From: Ampelocalamus luodianensis | Taxonomy: Eukaryota; Streptophyta; Magnoliopsida; Poales; Poaceae | Assembly: GCA_036346255.1 (NCBI GenBank) | Contig: CM070633.1 | Location: forward strand, 7,564,001 to 7,628,000 | Length of the DNA: 64,000 nucleotides | Reading direction: 5' to 3' | Shown: positions 22,324 to 33,979 of the stretch, in pieces | Layout of the letters: each line of letters starts with the position of its first letter | How positions within the stretch are numbered: position 1 is the first letter of the stretch | Position numbers and translations under genes: made by a program | Notes under the pieces: generated by a model | The model's input: only the letters and a program-made list of their open reading frames with translations | Told to the model about the DNA's origin: nothing | The model's database searches: none

Positions 22324-24606
22324 TGTAATATCCCGACTTTCATTTGAGAGTGCAATACAAATTGAGAGAGAATTAATGTAATTCTCCGATAGTGCTAGAA
22401 ATAATTTTCGGGAGAGAATAATTAATCGGTAGAAGGTTTCTTTTCGAAAAACGTTTAATCAGGAGAATAGAGGAGGTTTTCTGCGTTTTCCCGGCAACCT
22501 GGGCCTGGGCCTTAGCCCATGAGGCCTGGCCGGCCATAGGGGGGGAGGTGCCACCCTCCCCCAAAACCCTAGCCACCCCTCCCCCTCTCCTCCTCCTTTG
22601 GCCGCACCTCTCTTCCCCTCCTCCCTCCCTTGAGCCGCCACCCCCTCCTCTCCCGTAGGCAGCCACCTCCCCTCCTATCCACCAAGATCCAGCACCTCCC
22701 CTCCATTGGTGGTGCCTCCTCGCTGCTGTCCAAGACGGCGGACGAAGGGAGAAGCAGCGGGTGAGCTCGCCAAACGTGAAAGGAAGGGATCGGGGAAGGA
22801 GGAGTTCATGGGGTTTGATCAGTGACTTCCTGGTTGCTGCAAGGGTAACGAATGCCGATCCTCATCGTTTGATTAGTGGTGGATGTGATTTGGTTCATAT
22901 TTGATTAGATCGTATAGCTGCGAGTAGAAAGTTAATTCTGTCCAGAATGTTACGTGGTCTGTTTCGTGATTTTAGAGGCCGAATTTGAGTTGTCCATATC
23001 CTAGAGTTATGTAGGTATTGTTCTTAGCTTTCGGTGGCCGCCAAGAACACTGAATTCCGACGTACGGATCAAAAGTTATGATAGTTTCCGTCTCTGCTGT
23101 CCAGAATCCTGACGAGAATAAACTGTCAAGTTGTCTTTTAAAATATGGATATGTTAATGGAAAATTCAGGGCTTTCACCCAACTAGGTTATTGTAGGCCT
23201 TGTCTTAGCTTTTGATATTGAGAAAGAACGCAAAGTTTGGTGTAGCCAATTAAAAGTTATGGCACTTTCCGTGCTGCTGTCCAGAATTGCCGGAAGTTCT
23301 GACAGATAGTGTTTGTTGGTCTTGTGGAGATTGATACATATAGAATTCGAGATTCCCACCAACTAGGTTGTTGTAGATAATTTCATTACCTTTCAAACGA
23401 ACCTGAGAACACCCCTTTTTGAGTTTTAGAGCAAAAGTTATGCCATTTTTACAGCTGCTGTCCGATAAGGCTTTCTGCTAGTATGTGGTTTAATTCAAGC
23501 AATGGGTACAATTTAGATGATAGGGTTGGGGTAAGTGTTAGGGGCGATGCGAGTAGTGTCATGATGACTTGGTTCTTATTGAGTAACTTTGGTGTAGGGG
23601 GTGAGGCGCCAAGGTTAGCGGCTTCTTCGTTGTCTCCCAACGCATCGCAACACTAAAGGCAAGTACAATGACTTTTGTGTGATTTGTAACCACTAGATGC
23701 TCGTTGAATAGTATTGTGCTATGTTGATGTGTGAGAAGTTTCAATGTTCAAGTTCCGACCATGGGAGTGGAATATCCACGGGAGTGGAGAATACAGTAGT
23801 CAAGATATTTCAATGATTATGTTCTTTGTGTATTCTCTTTCATATGTGTGAAGATGTTTTTAGCCATTATTCATAAATTTATTCATGCATCCATGTTCAT
23901 GTTCCGTCCACGGGAGTGGAGCTCCACGGGAGTGGAGTCTAAAGTCCCATCAATTCCAGTATGGGCAAGTGAAGTCCCACCATTTCAATGTGGGCAGTTT
24001 TGGACACCCGTATGAAACGTTCTTCATACGGTATTTTGGATCCCCGTATTTCGATAAATACGGACTTGAGTGAATACCGACGGGTGTGTCACTAGCTATA
24101 CCGGTATAAGCACGAGTGCAGTCCAACCAGTTCATGGCATCCATGCACTACAGTTCTTTCTTTCAGATATTTCTATTGTGCCATGTTTCTATGCGAAGTA
24201 TGTTCTTGTATTCGTTGTACTTGCTGAGTCCCGGACTCACTCTTGTTTTGTTGTTTGTTTTAGGTGGTCGGTGATGATGACTCTTTTGGGAGGGAGTAGA
24301 CTTGCACGAACCACACTACACCATATTCCAGTTTTAATAATAGAACTTGGTTAATTTCCTTCATTTGATTAGTGATAAATTGTAATAATTGAGGTGATAT
24401 GTGGATGATGTCTCCCGTTTGGTTATGGATGTTTATTTTTCGCTGTGGTATTTGACTTGCATAGGTTCAAATTATATTTGTGCTACTATGTTTTGAGCGG
24501 TCCTCCCTTTTATTATAGCTTGGATTATTGCTTCAATTCTTATGTTTATGGATGTATGTTAGATTCTTTAGGTAACATTTTGGCTTCTGGATAGCCAGGT
24601 GTTACA
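22324..24606 (+). repeat. Solo LTR (2.28 kb) with ATTAG target duplication
   Basis: The unit starts TGTAATATCCCGACTTTC and ends CCAGGTGTTACA. It is flanked by ATTAG at 22319-22323 and again at 24607-24611, a perfect five-base target duplication. No internal domain is present, so it is a solo LTR left by recombination between two LTRs of a Gypsy element. It contains a CT-rich block (22545-22690) that looks like a transcribed leader, and three degenerate tandem units around 22925-23470. ORFs inside it are short and unconvincing. Confidence 0.85.
22925..23475 (+). repeat. Degenerate tandem repeat inside the solo LTR
   Basis: Three units of roughly 180 bases share the string AAAAGTTATG..TTTCCGT followed by GCTGCTGTCCAGAAT. 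They occur at about 23071-23108, 23252-23288 and 23430-23464, with a partial start TTCTGTCCAGAATG at 22935. Between them the phrase CCAACTAGGTTNTTGTAG is also repeated (23178, 23358). Confidence 0.6.
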
Positions 24607-25450
24607 ATTAGTGGCTAGCACACACATTCACAATATTTGGCAATCACATCCATACAATCACATATGAAAGTAAAGAAAAAAATTGTAATCTGCTTAACCT
24701 ATTACAAGTTATTACATTCACGACTGACCAGCCAAATAAAAGCAGTCATCATCAAAATATAAATAGCAGCGTAAGACATAATAAAGTAGCAAAAGTCCAG
24801 CGGCATGCCCATCCGATCCTGCAAGCAACCGATAAGGAACAAGGTCTAGATAGACCCGTCACCGACCCCTCAGGTGCCGGGAGCAACGAACTCGTCATCT
24901 GTCATCTGCTCATCTTTGATCTCTGAATGATATTATTAGCAAGATTGAGTACTTGTGTACTCAACAAGACTTGTAGTATATCGCAAAAATTATATTAGAT
25001 GCAAGTCTATCAAATAAGGAGACTCTAACCTACAAGTTATTTTGCTCAAAGCCATTTTTATTTGCAACATTCATAAGTAGTAATTTGCAACGGAATTTGA
25101 ATGAGCAGTATAAATAAGTATAGGACAGTAAGTAAGGAATTGAATAAATAATAACAACACCCGCAACCCTACTTAGTTGCAAGCAAAAATATAATCATAT
25201 TCAGCCATAGACATGACACTGACAAATTCATGTTCAACCATAGAAATGGCAGTTCTGCTATGGACACAGCAATCCAGCATAGAAATGTCAGTCCTGCTGT
25301 AGGCATAGTAATCCAGCCATAGTCATGGTAGTTAACTCAACAAATGAAAACCCCATGTCATTACCCAAGTTTTGTGACCAAACAATTTTGGGAAAAATAA
25401 GACTACAGCCATACTAGCCGCACTAAGCATGCTCTTGACTGTGAGCGCAG

Positions 25451-25462
25451 CTATTTAAATAG
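25451..25462. promoter_or_regulatory. LTR palindrome CTATTTAAATAG (element C)
   Basis: A perfect 12-base palindrome at the place where the A, B, C2 and D LTRs have CTATTCGAATAG. The central CG is TA here, which keeps the symmetry. The downstream GAGGTGTACC..TTTACA block corresponds. Confidence 0.45.
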
Positions 25463-26908
25463 ATTTTAAACTCTATAGAGGTGTACCAGCCTTTACATCA
25501 TATAGATCTAACCTTGCACTGGCCCAGTGAATCATTATCCTCATTCATCCGGATAGAAACCCGTTGAATGAGGAGCCTCACTCATAAGGATAGAAACTCG
25601 CCGAATAAGTCCCTCACTACAACCGAGTATACTCATTACAGTGCTACATTTTTTACACTGTACCTGAGTATATTCGTCGCGGTGCTACGTTTATGTCACC
25701 TTCTCTAGATAGAAACCCGTTGCAATGAGGCATTCGCCGTTGTGACGACAATAGAAATTGCTTGCACTACTTCTGCCTCTATCATGCAAGGCTAGTTTTC
25801 GACAACTTAGTTAGTTACGACCATCCCACACTAGCACATATAGTTGTACGATTAGGTCTTAGTCTCGGAGTTGCTGGCTTGGGTCCTTAATCGACTACAA
25901 GCGAGAACTCCACCCTATCTACTAGTGAGTCACAATCCTCACTTTTCATAATACAATATAACTCATCCGCATCTAAAGACTAAAGTTTCATTTTATTTTC
26001 ATAAAATAATAGAGATAACACCTCTGGAAACTTTTCAAAATATCCCAAATTTTCAAATTAGCTGTGGGGACCCCAAAATTGAATCCATTTCAAGTCAAGT
26101 GATTGCACAGAAGGCACAACCCTTAATAGGAAACGAAAACGATTTCAAGCCCCAGATATGCGTTTCATGTTAGCTCCCAAGGATCAGTGGCTAACATGCA
26201 CATATCCAACACAATATGGATCACATCCGTAGTTAAACATGCAAAAATATTACAAGCACTATTATTACAACCTCAACAAAAAGGGCCTTATGGCCCGATT
26301 TTCGCATAAGGGCCGACCGGCCAAATCTGAACATAAACCAATAAATTGCAGCGGAATTTAAACATGGAAATAAAGGTAAATACCCAGGTTGGCATGCCCA
26401 AACCCACAAGCAACCAACTGGAGCTAAAGCCGATGCATCTGCCGCTATCACCTAGAAATGGTGTGATAGTTATAACCAGTTTGTGCAACATTCTCACCTG
26501 AAATAAGTGGATAATCCAGTTGAGTACAAAAGGTACTCTCAAGTCTTACACAAAAATAAAATAAATTATGTGTGCTAGAGGCTATCCAAAGGAGAGAAAA
26601 TTATACATGCTAGTGGCTGATCAAAGGAAAGGCTTTAGTGGCTTAAGTTTTGCATAAAGCACCAATTTTTGTCCTACACCAACTAGTTTGTAAATGCCAT
26701 TTAGTAAACACAGTTATGACAAAATAATTTAAGTGATATTGATATAAACATAGATCAAATAATACCAAAGTGACAGCCCACTTTGATAAACTAATATGCA
26801 TGACATACCTGTCATGTCGATAACAAGTTGTTGTCCATGTCCAATTTTAATTAAGAGTCTACTAATGGTGTCATTCAAACCAAGTGTCGTCCATAACTGT
26901 GGATTTGA

Positions 26909-26920
26909 CTATTCGAATAG
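26909..26920. promoter_or_regulatory. Conserved LTR palindrome CTATTCGAATAG (C2)
   Basis: The same palindrome, about 850 bases from the LTR end, in an LTR that has otherwise diverged strongly from A and B. Confidence 0.5.
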
Positions 26921-27387
26921 ATTCAATCCTTGTAGGGTTGTACATCTTTACCCACACGACTTGATCAGCTCGTAAGCTTCCGGATAATGACACACGTCCT
27001 AAGGTATGCCGGCCAGAGAAATCAATACTCGGTATTTTTCAGCAAGACGATTCTATTGAATTGAATCACACTTACGTGATGAACCCAAACTTAGTACAAG
27101 CTACTGATAGAGCTTGATAAGTGGACATGCAAGCTATGTTGGAGATGCTGATACAAGGTACATAAATGTAAAACAGTGCACCCATGCACATTATAGAAAA
27201 TTGCATCGGGTCCTCACACCACCTATGAATCAACGCAATAAAATCCTCCCCTTACTTAACCAAGCAGCGCCCATACTCCGTGGGTGAAAGTATGTTTGTT
27301 ACTTGGATTGATTGCCCATAGTTCGATCGTTAGCGATCCAAACAAGTCTTTCCACAGTACCCGATTCTCATGCACAAAGGTACCCAC

Positions 27388-29100
27388 CATTGGAGTTATG
27401 CCCTAGAGGCAATCATAGAGATGATGATATCACGTCTATGTTTATGTGTTATTGAATAAGTGTTATTCTATTCCTTGATTTAATCATCAGTTATAAAGAT
27501 TAAAGAGTATGTGACTTGTTGGTGAACCTTTTTTAACTTATGATAATGTCATTCTAAATGTATCCCTAGTCCAATGTATTGATTGATAACCATGTTTCGT
27601 CGGTCATCGATATAGGGATATCAAATCAATAATATGGACACATGTTAGAGAACATGGTGTTGAATTGACCCATCTTGAGACACTGTTGAGATTATTATGA
27701 TTCTATGTATCGTCAGTTGGTCTCAACCAAAGATGATGTATAATCCTTAGACTTGAGATCAGCATAGTTTCTACATATGTAATAGAACTCTTAGGGGTTG
27801 CCAAGTGCTACTCCGTAACTGGGTAGTTATAAAGGCAGCTTTCGGGTATGCTATGAAACATGCGGAGGAATGTGACTGGTCAAATATGGGATTTGCCCCC
27901 TAACATAACATAAGAGATATCTCTGGGCCTCTCGATGTGGTCGGATAAAGAAAGTGCATGGCCATGCCACTAGTGGTCGAAGAGTTCGGCCACGTAAAGT
28001 TATCCGACACTCGATCGAGAAAGTGTTGAACAGTCCATGGATGACACAACATCGCACCTGGAGTTCAACCAGATATCGTGAGGCAAAGGGAGTATACCTG
28101 AACAGGTCATTCAATTCGACCAGATAGTACGGCTAATATCTTCTAACCACATGTGGATAACTACTTTCTAGGACCTCCTCTACGGGGAGTGGTCCTGGAG
28201 TGGTCCGGGAGTGGTTCTAGAGAAACCTTTCGAGGAGGTCCAATAGGATGTCTTGAAGAGGGTCGAAGCTGGTTGTAAACTAGTCGTATGGAGATAAGAG
28301 CTGGTCATGGACTGGTCGAACGTAATCACTAACTGGTCGTAAGGAGTTGCGAACTGGTCGTACTTAAGTGCAAACTGGTCATAAGGAGTTACAAACTGGT
28401 CGTAACTTAATATGGACTGGTCGTGACTAGATACGAGCTAATCGTAAGTGATAAGGACCTAGTCATATATCATATTGCATTAAGGTTCGTCTGAGATAAA
28501 TTGTGTGTATTCGGGAATCGATATGTCCTGCTAGGTACCACTACGATTTGTGGTCGGAAAGGTGTTTCCGTGTCACAACCGAACTACACATGAGCCTACA
28601 GGGTCACACACTTAACGGGTTGGAACAAACCAGTATGGATACGATTCATCAAATGTGTTCGGATAGGATCCGTCACGGGCACTATATAAGGAGATGCTTT
28701 AGACTGTTGGGAAAACAAGATATATGTGAGTTGTTCCTCCAAAACCCTAGCCGCCATCTTCTTGAGAGAGCCTTCCCGTGCGACTTGGTGCTAGCACACC
28801 AGCGTACAATGTTTCTGCCCTAGACGTGTGGATACCGTAGAGGCGCTACTACGTTGTTGCGTTTGAGGATCTTGGCGAAGAACTAGATTGGTTGCTAGAG
28901 GAGACGATCGCTGTGATGAACAATCGACTACGACCACTACATCGACGCGCTCTTCGTTGGATCTGGCTATTCTAAAGTTTCTTCTGCTACTCTGCGCATC
29001 TGGTGATAACGATCTATGATCATCTACTTGCTTGGCATCCTGGTTCACGTGGTAGAATTTTTTGAATGTTTAGCTAGCGTAGCCTACCCGTACCCCAACA
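27388..29100 (+). repeat. 5' LTR of the Copia element
   Basis: It runs from CATTGGAGTTATGCCC to CGTACCCCAACA. It matches 33980-35723 throughout. It includes the GGTCGTA repeat array (about 28262-28460) and ends immediately before the primer-binding site. The 28503-28823 reading frame occurs in both LTRs but is not a recognisable protein. Confidence 0.9.
28262..28460 (+). repeat. ACTGGTCGTA tandem array in the 5' LTR
   Basis: About nine imperfect units of CTGGTCGTA (variants CTGGTCATA, CTAGTCGTA) are spaced by roughly 20-23 bases. The 3' LTR carries the same array at about 34880-35080, and fragments recur inside the coding region. Confidence 0.75.
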
Positions 29101-29101
29101 G

Positions 29102-29114
29102 TGGTATCAAAGCC
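29102..29114 (+). other. Primer-binding site of the Copia element
   Basis: TGGTATCAAAGCC begins one base after the 5' LTR end and is complementary to the 3' end of initiator tRNA-Met with one change. The stretch 29115-30456 behind it is leader sequence with many GACC/GGTC-type words and no readable gene. Confidence 0.8.
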
Positions 29115-30456
29115 ATCCTACATAGGTTTTTATCTAGATCGGTGGTGTATACTAGATATGCGGTAGTAGTAGATTGGATATATTACTAGTTGGTGTGATA
29201 ACCTATATCGGTTCATACGGATGGAACGATCTAGGCACTAGTCGATAAGATCGATCGGGTTTCGGCGGTGGTAGATGGGTTTGCGAAGAGGTAAAAGTTA
29301 AGAGCACGAGATGATTTACTCAACTTGTTTTCGACTGCCTTGCATGATACTCCTACCTATCAGAATTCCGCCATCGAAGTATGCCACAGTGTGTGGTCGT
29401 AGCCGCGTTATATTATATTATGTGTTCATGTCATCCAAAAAGAATCGGATTCTACGCATAACTTATTTTTGCGGGGATTGATGTGAATAATATGGTTCGT
29501 TGTGCATGTGATGCATGTGTGGATTTCTCATGGCCTGCCTATCTTGCTGTGAGATAGCCATCGAGCTACATATTATTGTATAACGGTCTGCGTACTGACA
29601 TGTGATGCTTGATATTCTTGTATGCAATTCATTACTAGCTTTTAGGAGTAATTGCTTAGTAGATAATTGTGGTCGGAGATTTCAAGCATGATGGTCAAAG
29701 GACAGGAAGCATGGTGATGGAGATCGTTATGATAAGGGCCATACTATTTCACAATTTAATTTAATTATCTGTGAATATTTATTCCAGTCATGCTATTTGA
29801 TCATGTTTTATCATTAGATGCTTTTAACGTGGTAGAAGTAAAATTCCCTCACATAATATTAAGTTAAATTGATGCCCTCCCAATTTGCTACACCATCCAA
29901 AGTCTTGTATTTTAATGGTAGGCCTTGCCAAAGTAGAGTGTCATTAACTCTCCTTGACTAGATGGGTTTGTGTCAGACACTTACACGCTTAGCATTGGTT
30001 TAACTTGACAAGGTCATCATAACGGTTATGGACCTTGAGGCATAAGGTTGGGTGCCAGAGTATAGAGATGCCGCTCAACAACAAGAGTCATATAGATATA
30101 TGATTAACAAGGGTTGCTTACCAAATTAACTAATCTTCTAGTAGTGATGCCAAAGCTCACTAGTAGATTAATGATTATGGGTCTTGAATCACTAAATGTC
30201 ATAAGAGGGATATGGAATTTAGTGGAAGTATCTTTTATTATCCGTTGTTGATTGAGTTCGACTACTGGTCGTATGGAGATACGAGCTAGTCGTAGACTAG
30301 TTGAACATAACCACCAATATGAGTGTCTAATAGAAGATCTTACATAAACATAGTGCTGAATCTTTGCATGTATTTCTATTGTAAACCTGGCAGCTACTAC
30401 TACTTCTTCTGCACCTACCTTTATTTTGCGATCTGTTCTTGAGAAAGAAGAGTTGA

Positions 30457-30792
30457 ATGGTTGAAAACTTTATTAACTGGTTTCGTAATTTGAGAATTGT
30501 TCTCAAACAAGAAGAGAAGGAATATGTTCTAGAGAGTCCCTGTTCCAAGGAACCGAATGCTGATGCTACTCGTACTGAAAAGAATGCTTATGAGCATTGC
30601 AATGACACAATCGATGTGCACTGCCTAATGCTTACGACCATGAACTCTAAGCTTTCAAAGCAATATGAGACCACAGACGCTTACAGTATGATTGTGGGTC
30701 TGAAAGGTGTGATTCAAGGTCAAGCAAGGGCAGAAAGGTTTAATACCTCCAAGGCATTGTTTGTGCATTGGAAGAGAAACTACAAGAAGTAA
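30457..30792 (+). pseudogene. Copia gag remnant
   Basis: The 111-residue frame begins MVENFINWFRNLRIVLKQEE, which matches the usual gag opening of this Copia group (a short region before NF..W.RNLRIVLKQ). It continues YEHCNDTIDVHCLMLTTMNS, MIVGLKGVIQGQARAERFNT. Gag (UBN2 type) would form the particle. A stop at 30790 cuts it where a zinc knuckle should follow. Confidence 0.75.
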
Positions 30793-30954
30793 TTAGTAGA
30801 AACAAAAAGGAACAAAGGAAGTAAGACTTCTAGTTCAAGTATAAATGTTATAGAATTAATCTCGCCACTTCTCCGACCAGTTCATGGGTATTTGATGCCA
30901 GATAGGTTGCTCATTTTTTGCAATTCGATGTAGGGACTAATAAGGAATAGAAGT

Positions 30955-31275
30955 TTGGCAAGAGGAGATGTTGATCTCCGTGTGGGCAATGGAGCAAGAG
31001 TTGTTGCATTAGCTATTGACACTTTACTATTAGCTTTACCCTCAGGATTAGTTATGGAAGTAAATAATTGTTATTATGTTCCAGCCTTAAGCAAAAACTT
31101 TATGTCTGCTTCCTGTTTAGGAGCAAAAGGTTATGAATTCATAATAAAGAACAATTGTTGTTTAATTTATTTTAAAGATATGCTTTATGACCATGCTCCA
31201 TTGGTGAATGGATTGTATGTTTTAAATCTTGAGGATAAGCCCATCTATAACATAAATGCTAAGACTTCGACCTAA
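30955..31275 (+). pseudogene. Copia protease/pre-integrase region
   Basis: The frame reads GDVDLRVGNGARVVALAIDT, VMEVNNCYYVPALSKNFMSA and APLVNGLYVLNLEDKPIYNI. These are the C-terminal half of the Copia protease and the region leading into GAG_pre-integrase. The catalytic D-S/T-G part upstream is not in frame. Protease would release mature proteins from the single Copia polyprotein. Confidence 0.65.
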
Positions 31276-31299
31276 TTATTTGAATCCCATTTTTATCTA

Positions 31300-31925
31300 G
31301 CATTGTCGACTATGTCATATAAATGAGAAGCACATGATGAAGCTCCATAAAGATGGTCTACTAAACTCATTTGATTTTGAATCATTTGAAACATGTGAGT
31401 CCTGTTTACTTGGCAAGATGACAAAGGTGCCCTTCACAACCAGAGGTGTGAGGGCAAGTGATTTACTAGTCATAGTGCATTCGGATGTATGCGGACCAAT
31501 GAGCACTCTAACCAGAGGTGGTTTTCAATACTTCATGACATTTACTGATGATATCAGTAGATATGGCTATGTCTACTTGTTAAGACATAAGTCGGAATCC
31601 TTTGAAAAGTTCAAAGAATTTCAGTATGAAGTGCAAATTCAACTTGGCAAGACAATCAAACATCTATAATCTGATCGTGGAGGTGAATATTTGAGCCATG
31701 AGTTTGGTGATCATCTAATGAAGTGTGGAATTGTTCCACAACTTACTCCGTGGGGGACGCCTCAATGGAATGGGGTGTCTAAATAACGGAATCAAACATG
31801 TTAGACATGGCTCGATAAATGATGAGCCAATCTGATCTTCCATTACAATTCTGTGGATACGCTCTATAAACAGCTGCTTTCACCTTAAATAGGGTTCCAT
31901 CGAAAACTGTAGAGAAGACACCATA
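31300..31925 (+). pseudogene. Copia integrase remnant
   Basis: The frame at 31334-31669 gives CESCLLGKMTKVPFTTRGVR (second half of the zinc finger), VIVHSDVCGPMSTLTRGGFQ (first catalytic Asp in HSDVCGPM) and FMTFTDDISRYGYVYLLRHK. A TAA at 31667 replaces a codon just before SDRGGEYLSHEFGDHLMKCG. That segment holds the second Asp and is readable after the stop. PWGTPQWNGVS follows and then a frame break. It would have inserted the cDNA. Confidence 0.75.
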
Positions 31926-31931
31926 TGAGAT

Positions 31932-33195
31932 ATGGATCGGAAAAAGTCCTGGATTGCCTTTTCTCAGGATATGGGTTGTGAGGCATATGTGAAACGCTTG
32001 ATGTCTGACAAGCTCACACCCAAGTCCGATAAGTGTTTCTTTGTGGGGTATCCTGAGGAAACTAAAGGATATTATTTTTATAATCGGGTTGATAACAAAG
32101 TGTTTGTTGCCCGTAATGGTGTCTTCTTGGAGAAAGAGTTTTATTTCAAAGGAGTCAGTAGGAGCAAGGTGCGACTCGAAGAAATTCGGGAACCATCTGA
32201 AAAAGTTTCAACTCCTATTGAACCTCTGTAGGATGAACAAAATGTTGTTGAACCTGTAGATGAAGCATCAGCCCCACGTAGATCAAAAGGGTTACGTCAA
32301 TTGTCTCTAAGGTATGGGCATGATATTTTATTATGGAATAATGATGAGCCTAAAACTTATACGAAAACGATGGTGGACCTAGACTCTTAGTCATGGCTTG
32401 AAGTCATGAGATCCGAGATAAAATCCATGTGTTCATGTCATATGACCAGATCTAGACTAGTCGTATATATGGTGATATGACCAGGTCCAGACTAGTTGTA
32501 TGGAATACGAGCTAGTTGTAGACTGATTGACAATCAAGTTTGGAACATGGTTGATGCACCTGATAGTGTTATGACCATTGAATACAAATGGATTTTTAAG
32601 AAAAGATAGATATGGATAGAAATGTTCACATTCATAAGGAACGCTGGTTGCAAAGGGTTTCAAACAAATTCAAGGTGTTCATTATGATGAAAGCTTCTCG
32701 CCTATCGCGATGCTCAAGTCTATGTGGATCATTCTAGCAATTGATGCATATTTTGATTATGACATATGGAAAATGGATATCAAAATAGCTTTTCTAAATG
32801 GAAACCTAAGTGAGGATGTATACATGACACAACCTGAGGGTTTTGTTGATCCAAAGGAAGCTAGAGAGGTATGCAAGCTTAAGAAGTCCATCTATGGATT
32901 GAAGCAAGTATCTCAAAGTTGAAACATTCATTTTGATGAAGTGGTCAAAGGGTTTGACTTCATCAAGAACGAAGAAGAACCTTATGTTTACAAAAGGGTT
33001 AGTGGGAGCAAGCTTGTGTTTCTAATGTTGCTTGTGGATGACATACTACTGGTCGGAAACAATATTTCTATGCTTGAATCTGTTAAAACATCATTAAGAA
33101 ATAGTTTCTTAATGAAAAATTTAGGAGATGCAGCATATATTCTTGGTATAAGGATCTATAGAGATAGATCTAAAAGGCTAATTGTATTAAGCTAG
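31932..33195 (+). pseudogene. Copia reverse transcriptase (RVT_2) remnant
   Basis: The frame at 31932-32231 (CEAYVKRLMSDKLTPKSDKC, FFVGYPEETKGYYFYNRVDN) is the linker after integrase. RVT_2 follows: 32710-32922 has WKMDIKIAFLNGNLSEDVYM and VCKLKKSIYGLKQ, and 32941-33195 has KGFDFIKNEEEPYVYKRVSG with the catalytic pair in LLVDDILLVGN. A TGA at 32920 replaces a Trp codon after QVSQS. An inserted GGTCGTA-repeat patch (about 32440-32530) interrupts the N-terminal part. The enzyme is dead in this copy. Confidence 0.8.
32440..32532 (+). repeat. GGTCGTA-type patch inside the RT region
   Basis: GACCAG and CTAGTCGTA/CTAGTTGTA words occur between the codons for a KSM motif and a DNQVWN motif, which are normally nearly adjacent in this Copia group. 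The words match the LTR array at about 28280-28340. Confidence 0.6.
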
Positions 33196-33979
33196 GATAT
33201 TTACATAGTCGAATAGTGATACGACCAGGTCTAGATTAGTCGTATGGAAATACGAGCTGGTCGTAGACCGGTGCCCATGGCCATGGCATTAATCTTTACA
33301 AGAGTTAGTGTCCTTCGACCACTGATGAGCAAGAAAAAATGAGTAGAATTCCATATGCTTTGGCTATTGGATCTATCATGTATGTCATCCTATATATACA
33401 GCCAGATGTGTCATACGCTCTAAGTGTTATGACCAGATATCAGTCGAATCCAAGTGAAGGTCACTAGATAGCAGTCAAGAATATCCTTATGTGCTCGAGA
33501 AGGACTAAGGATGCATTCCTTGTTTATGGAGTGAGGAAGAGCTGGTCGTAAATGGTTACACCGATGCAGGCTTCCAAACCAACAAGGATGAGTTCAGATC
33601 GTAATCAGGTTTTGTGTTTTGCTTGAATGGAGGAGCAGATATGGACTGGTCTTATAATGATATGACCAGATCTAGACTGGTCATATAGTGATACGATCAG
33701 ATAAGCTAGAAGAATTCCAAATATGCAAAGTGCACACAGATTTAAGTTCGACCAGGTATGGACTGGTCGTATAGTGATGCGATTGGATCCACACTAGTCG
33801 TATGGTGATACGACCAGGTCCAGACTAGTCGTATGGAGATACGAGCTGATCGTAGACTGGTCGAACATGAATATTGCTAATCCGTTGACAAAGCCTCTCC
33901 CACAGCCTAAGCATGAGGTGCACACGAGAGCAATTGGTATAAGATACCTATATGATTGACTCTAGTGCAAGTAGGAGAT
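33196..33979 (+). pseudogene. Copia RNase H remnant with repeat patches
   Basis: Pieces of the C-terminal RNase H region survive in several frames (the segment near 33330-33470 for the IPYA..SIMY and YQSNP blocks, 33535-33620 for VNGYTDAGFQT, and 33720-33750 for the CKVHTDL block). GGTCGTA-type patches fill 33205-33270 and about 33640-33870, and most of the middle of the domain is missing. The polypurine tract AGTAGGAGA lies at 33970-33978, directly before the 3' LTR. Confidence 0.6.

Larger units (their letters stand above)
22258..26062 (-). repeat. LTR of element C, interrupted by a solo LTR
   Basis: The minus-strand end reads GGGGGTCCGACA next to the primer-binding site. The LTR runs 22258-22323, is interrupted by the solo LTR, and resumes at 24607. 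It shares the general plan of the A/B LTRs: a GAGTACTTGTGTACTC block (24952-24967) and a palindrome CTATTTAAATAG (25451-25462) followed by GAGGTGTACCAGCCTTTACA. No gene lies in it. At 26062 it passes into another LTR end (C2), so its 5' part is not seen here. Confidence 0.6.

Noticed and set aside
26063..27387. An independent complete retrotransposon at 26,063
   Set aside because: Only LTR-type sequence is visible. No primer-binding site, gag or pol is attached, so it is called a truncated or solo LTR.
28262..28460. Regularly spaced GGTCGTA repeats considered as a CRISPR-like array
   Set aside because: The units are short and imperfect, the spacers are not unique, and the array lies in a eukaryotic LTR present twice.
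28503..28823. ORF of 106 residues present in both Copia LTRs
   Set aside because: It is repeated only because LTRs are duplicated, it has no recognisable domain and it lies in a noncoding part of the element.
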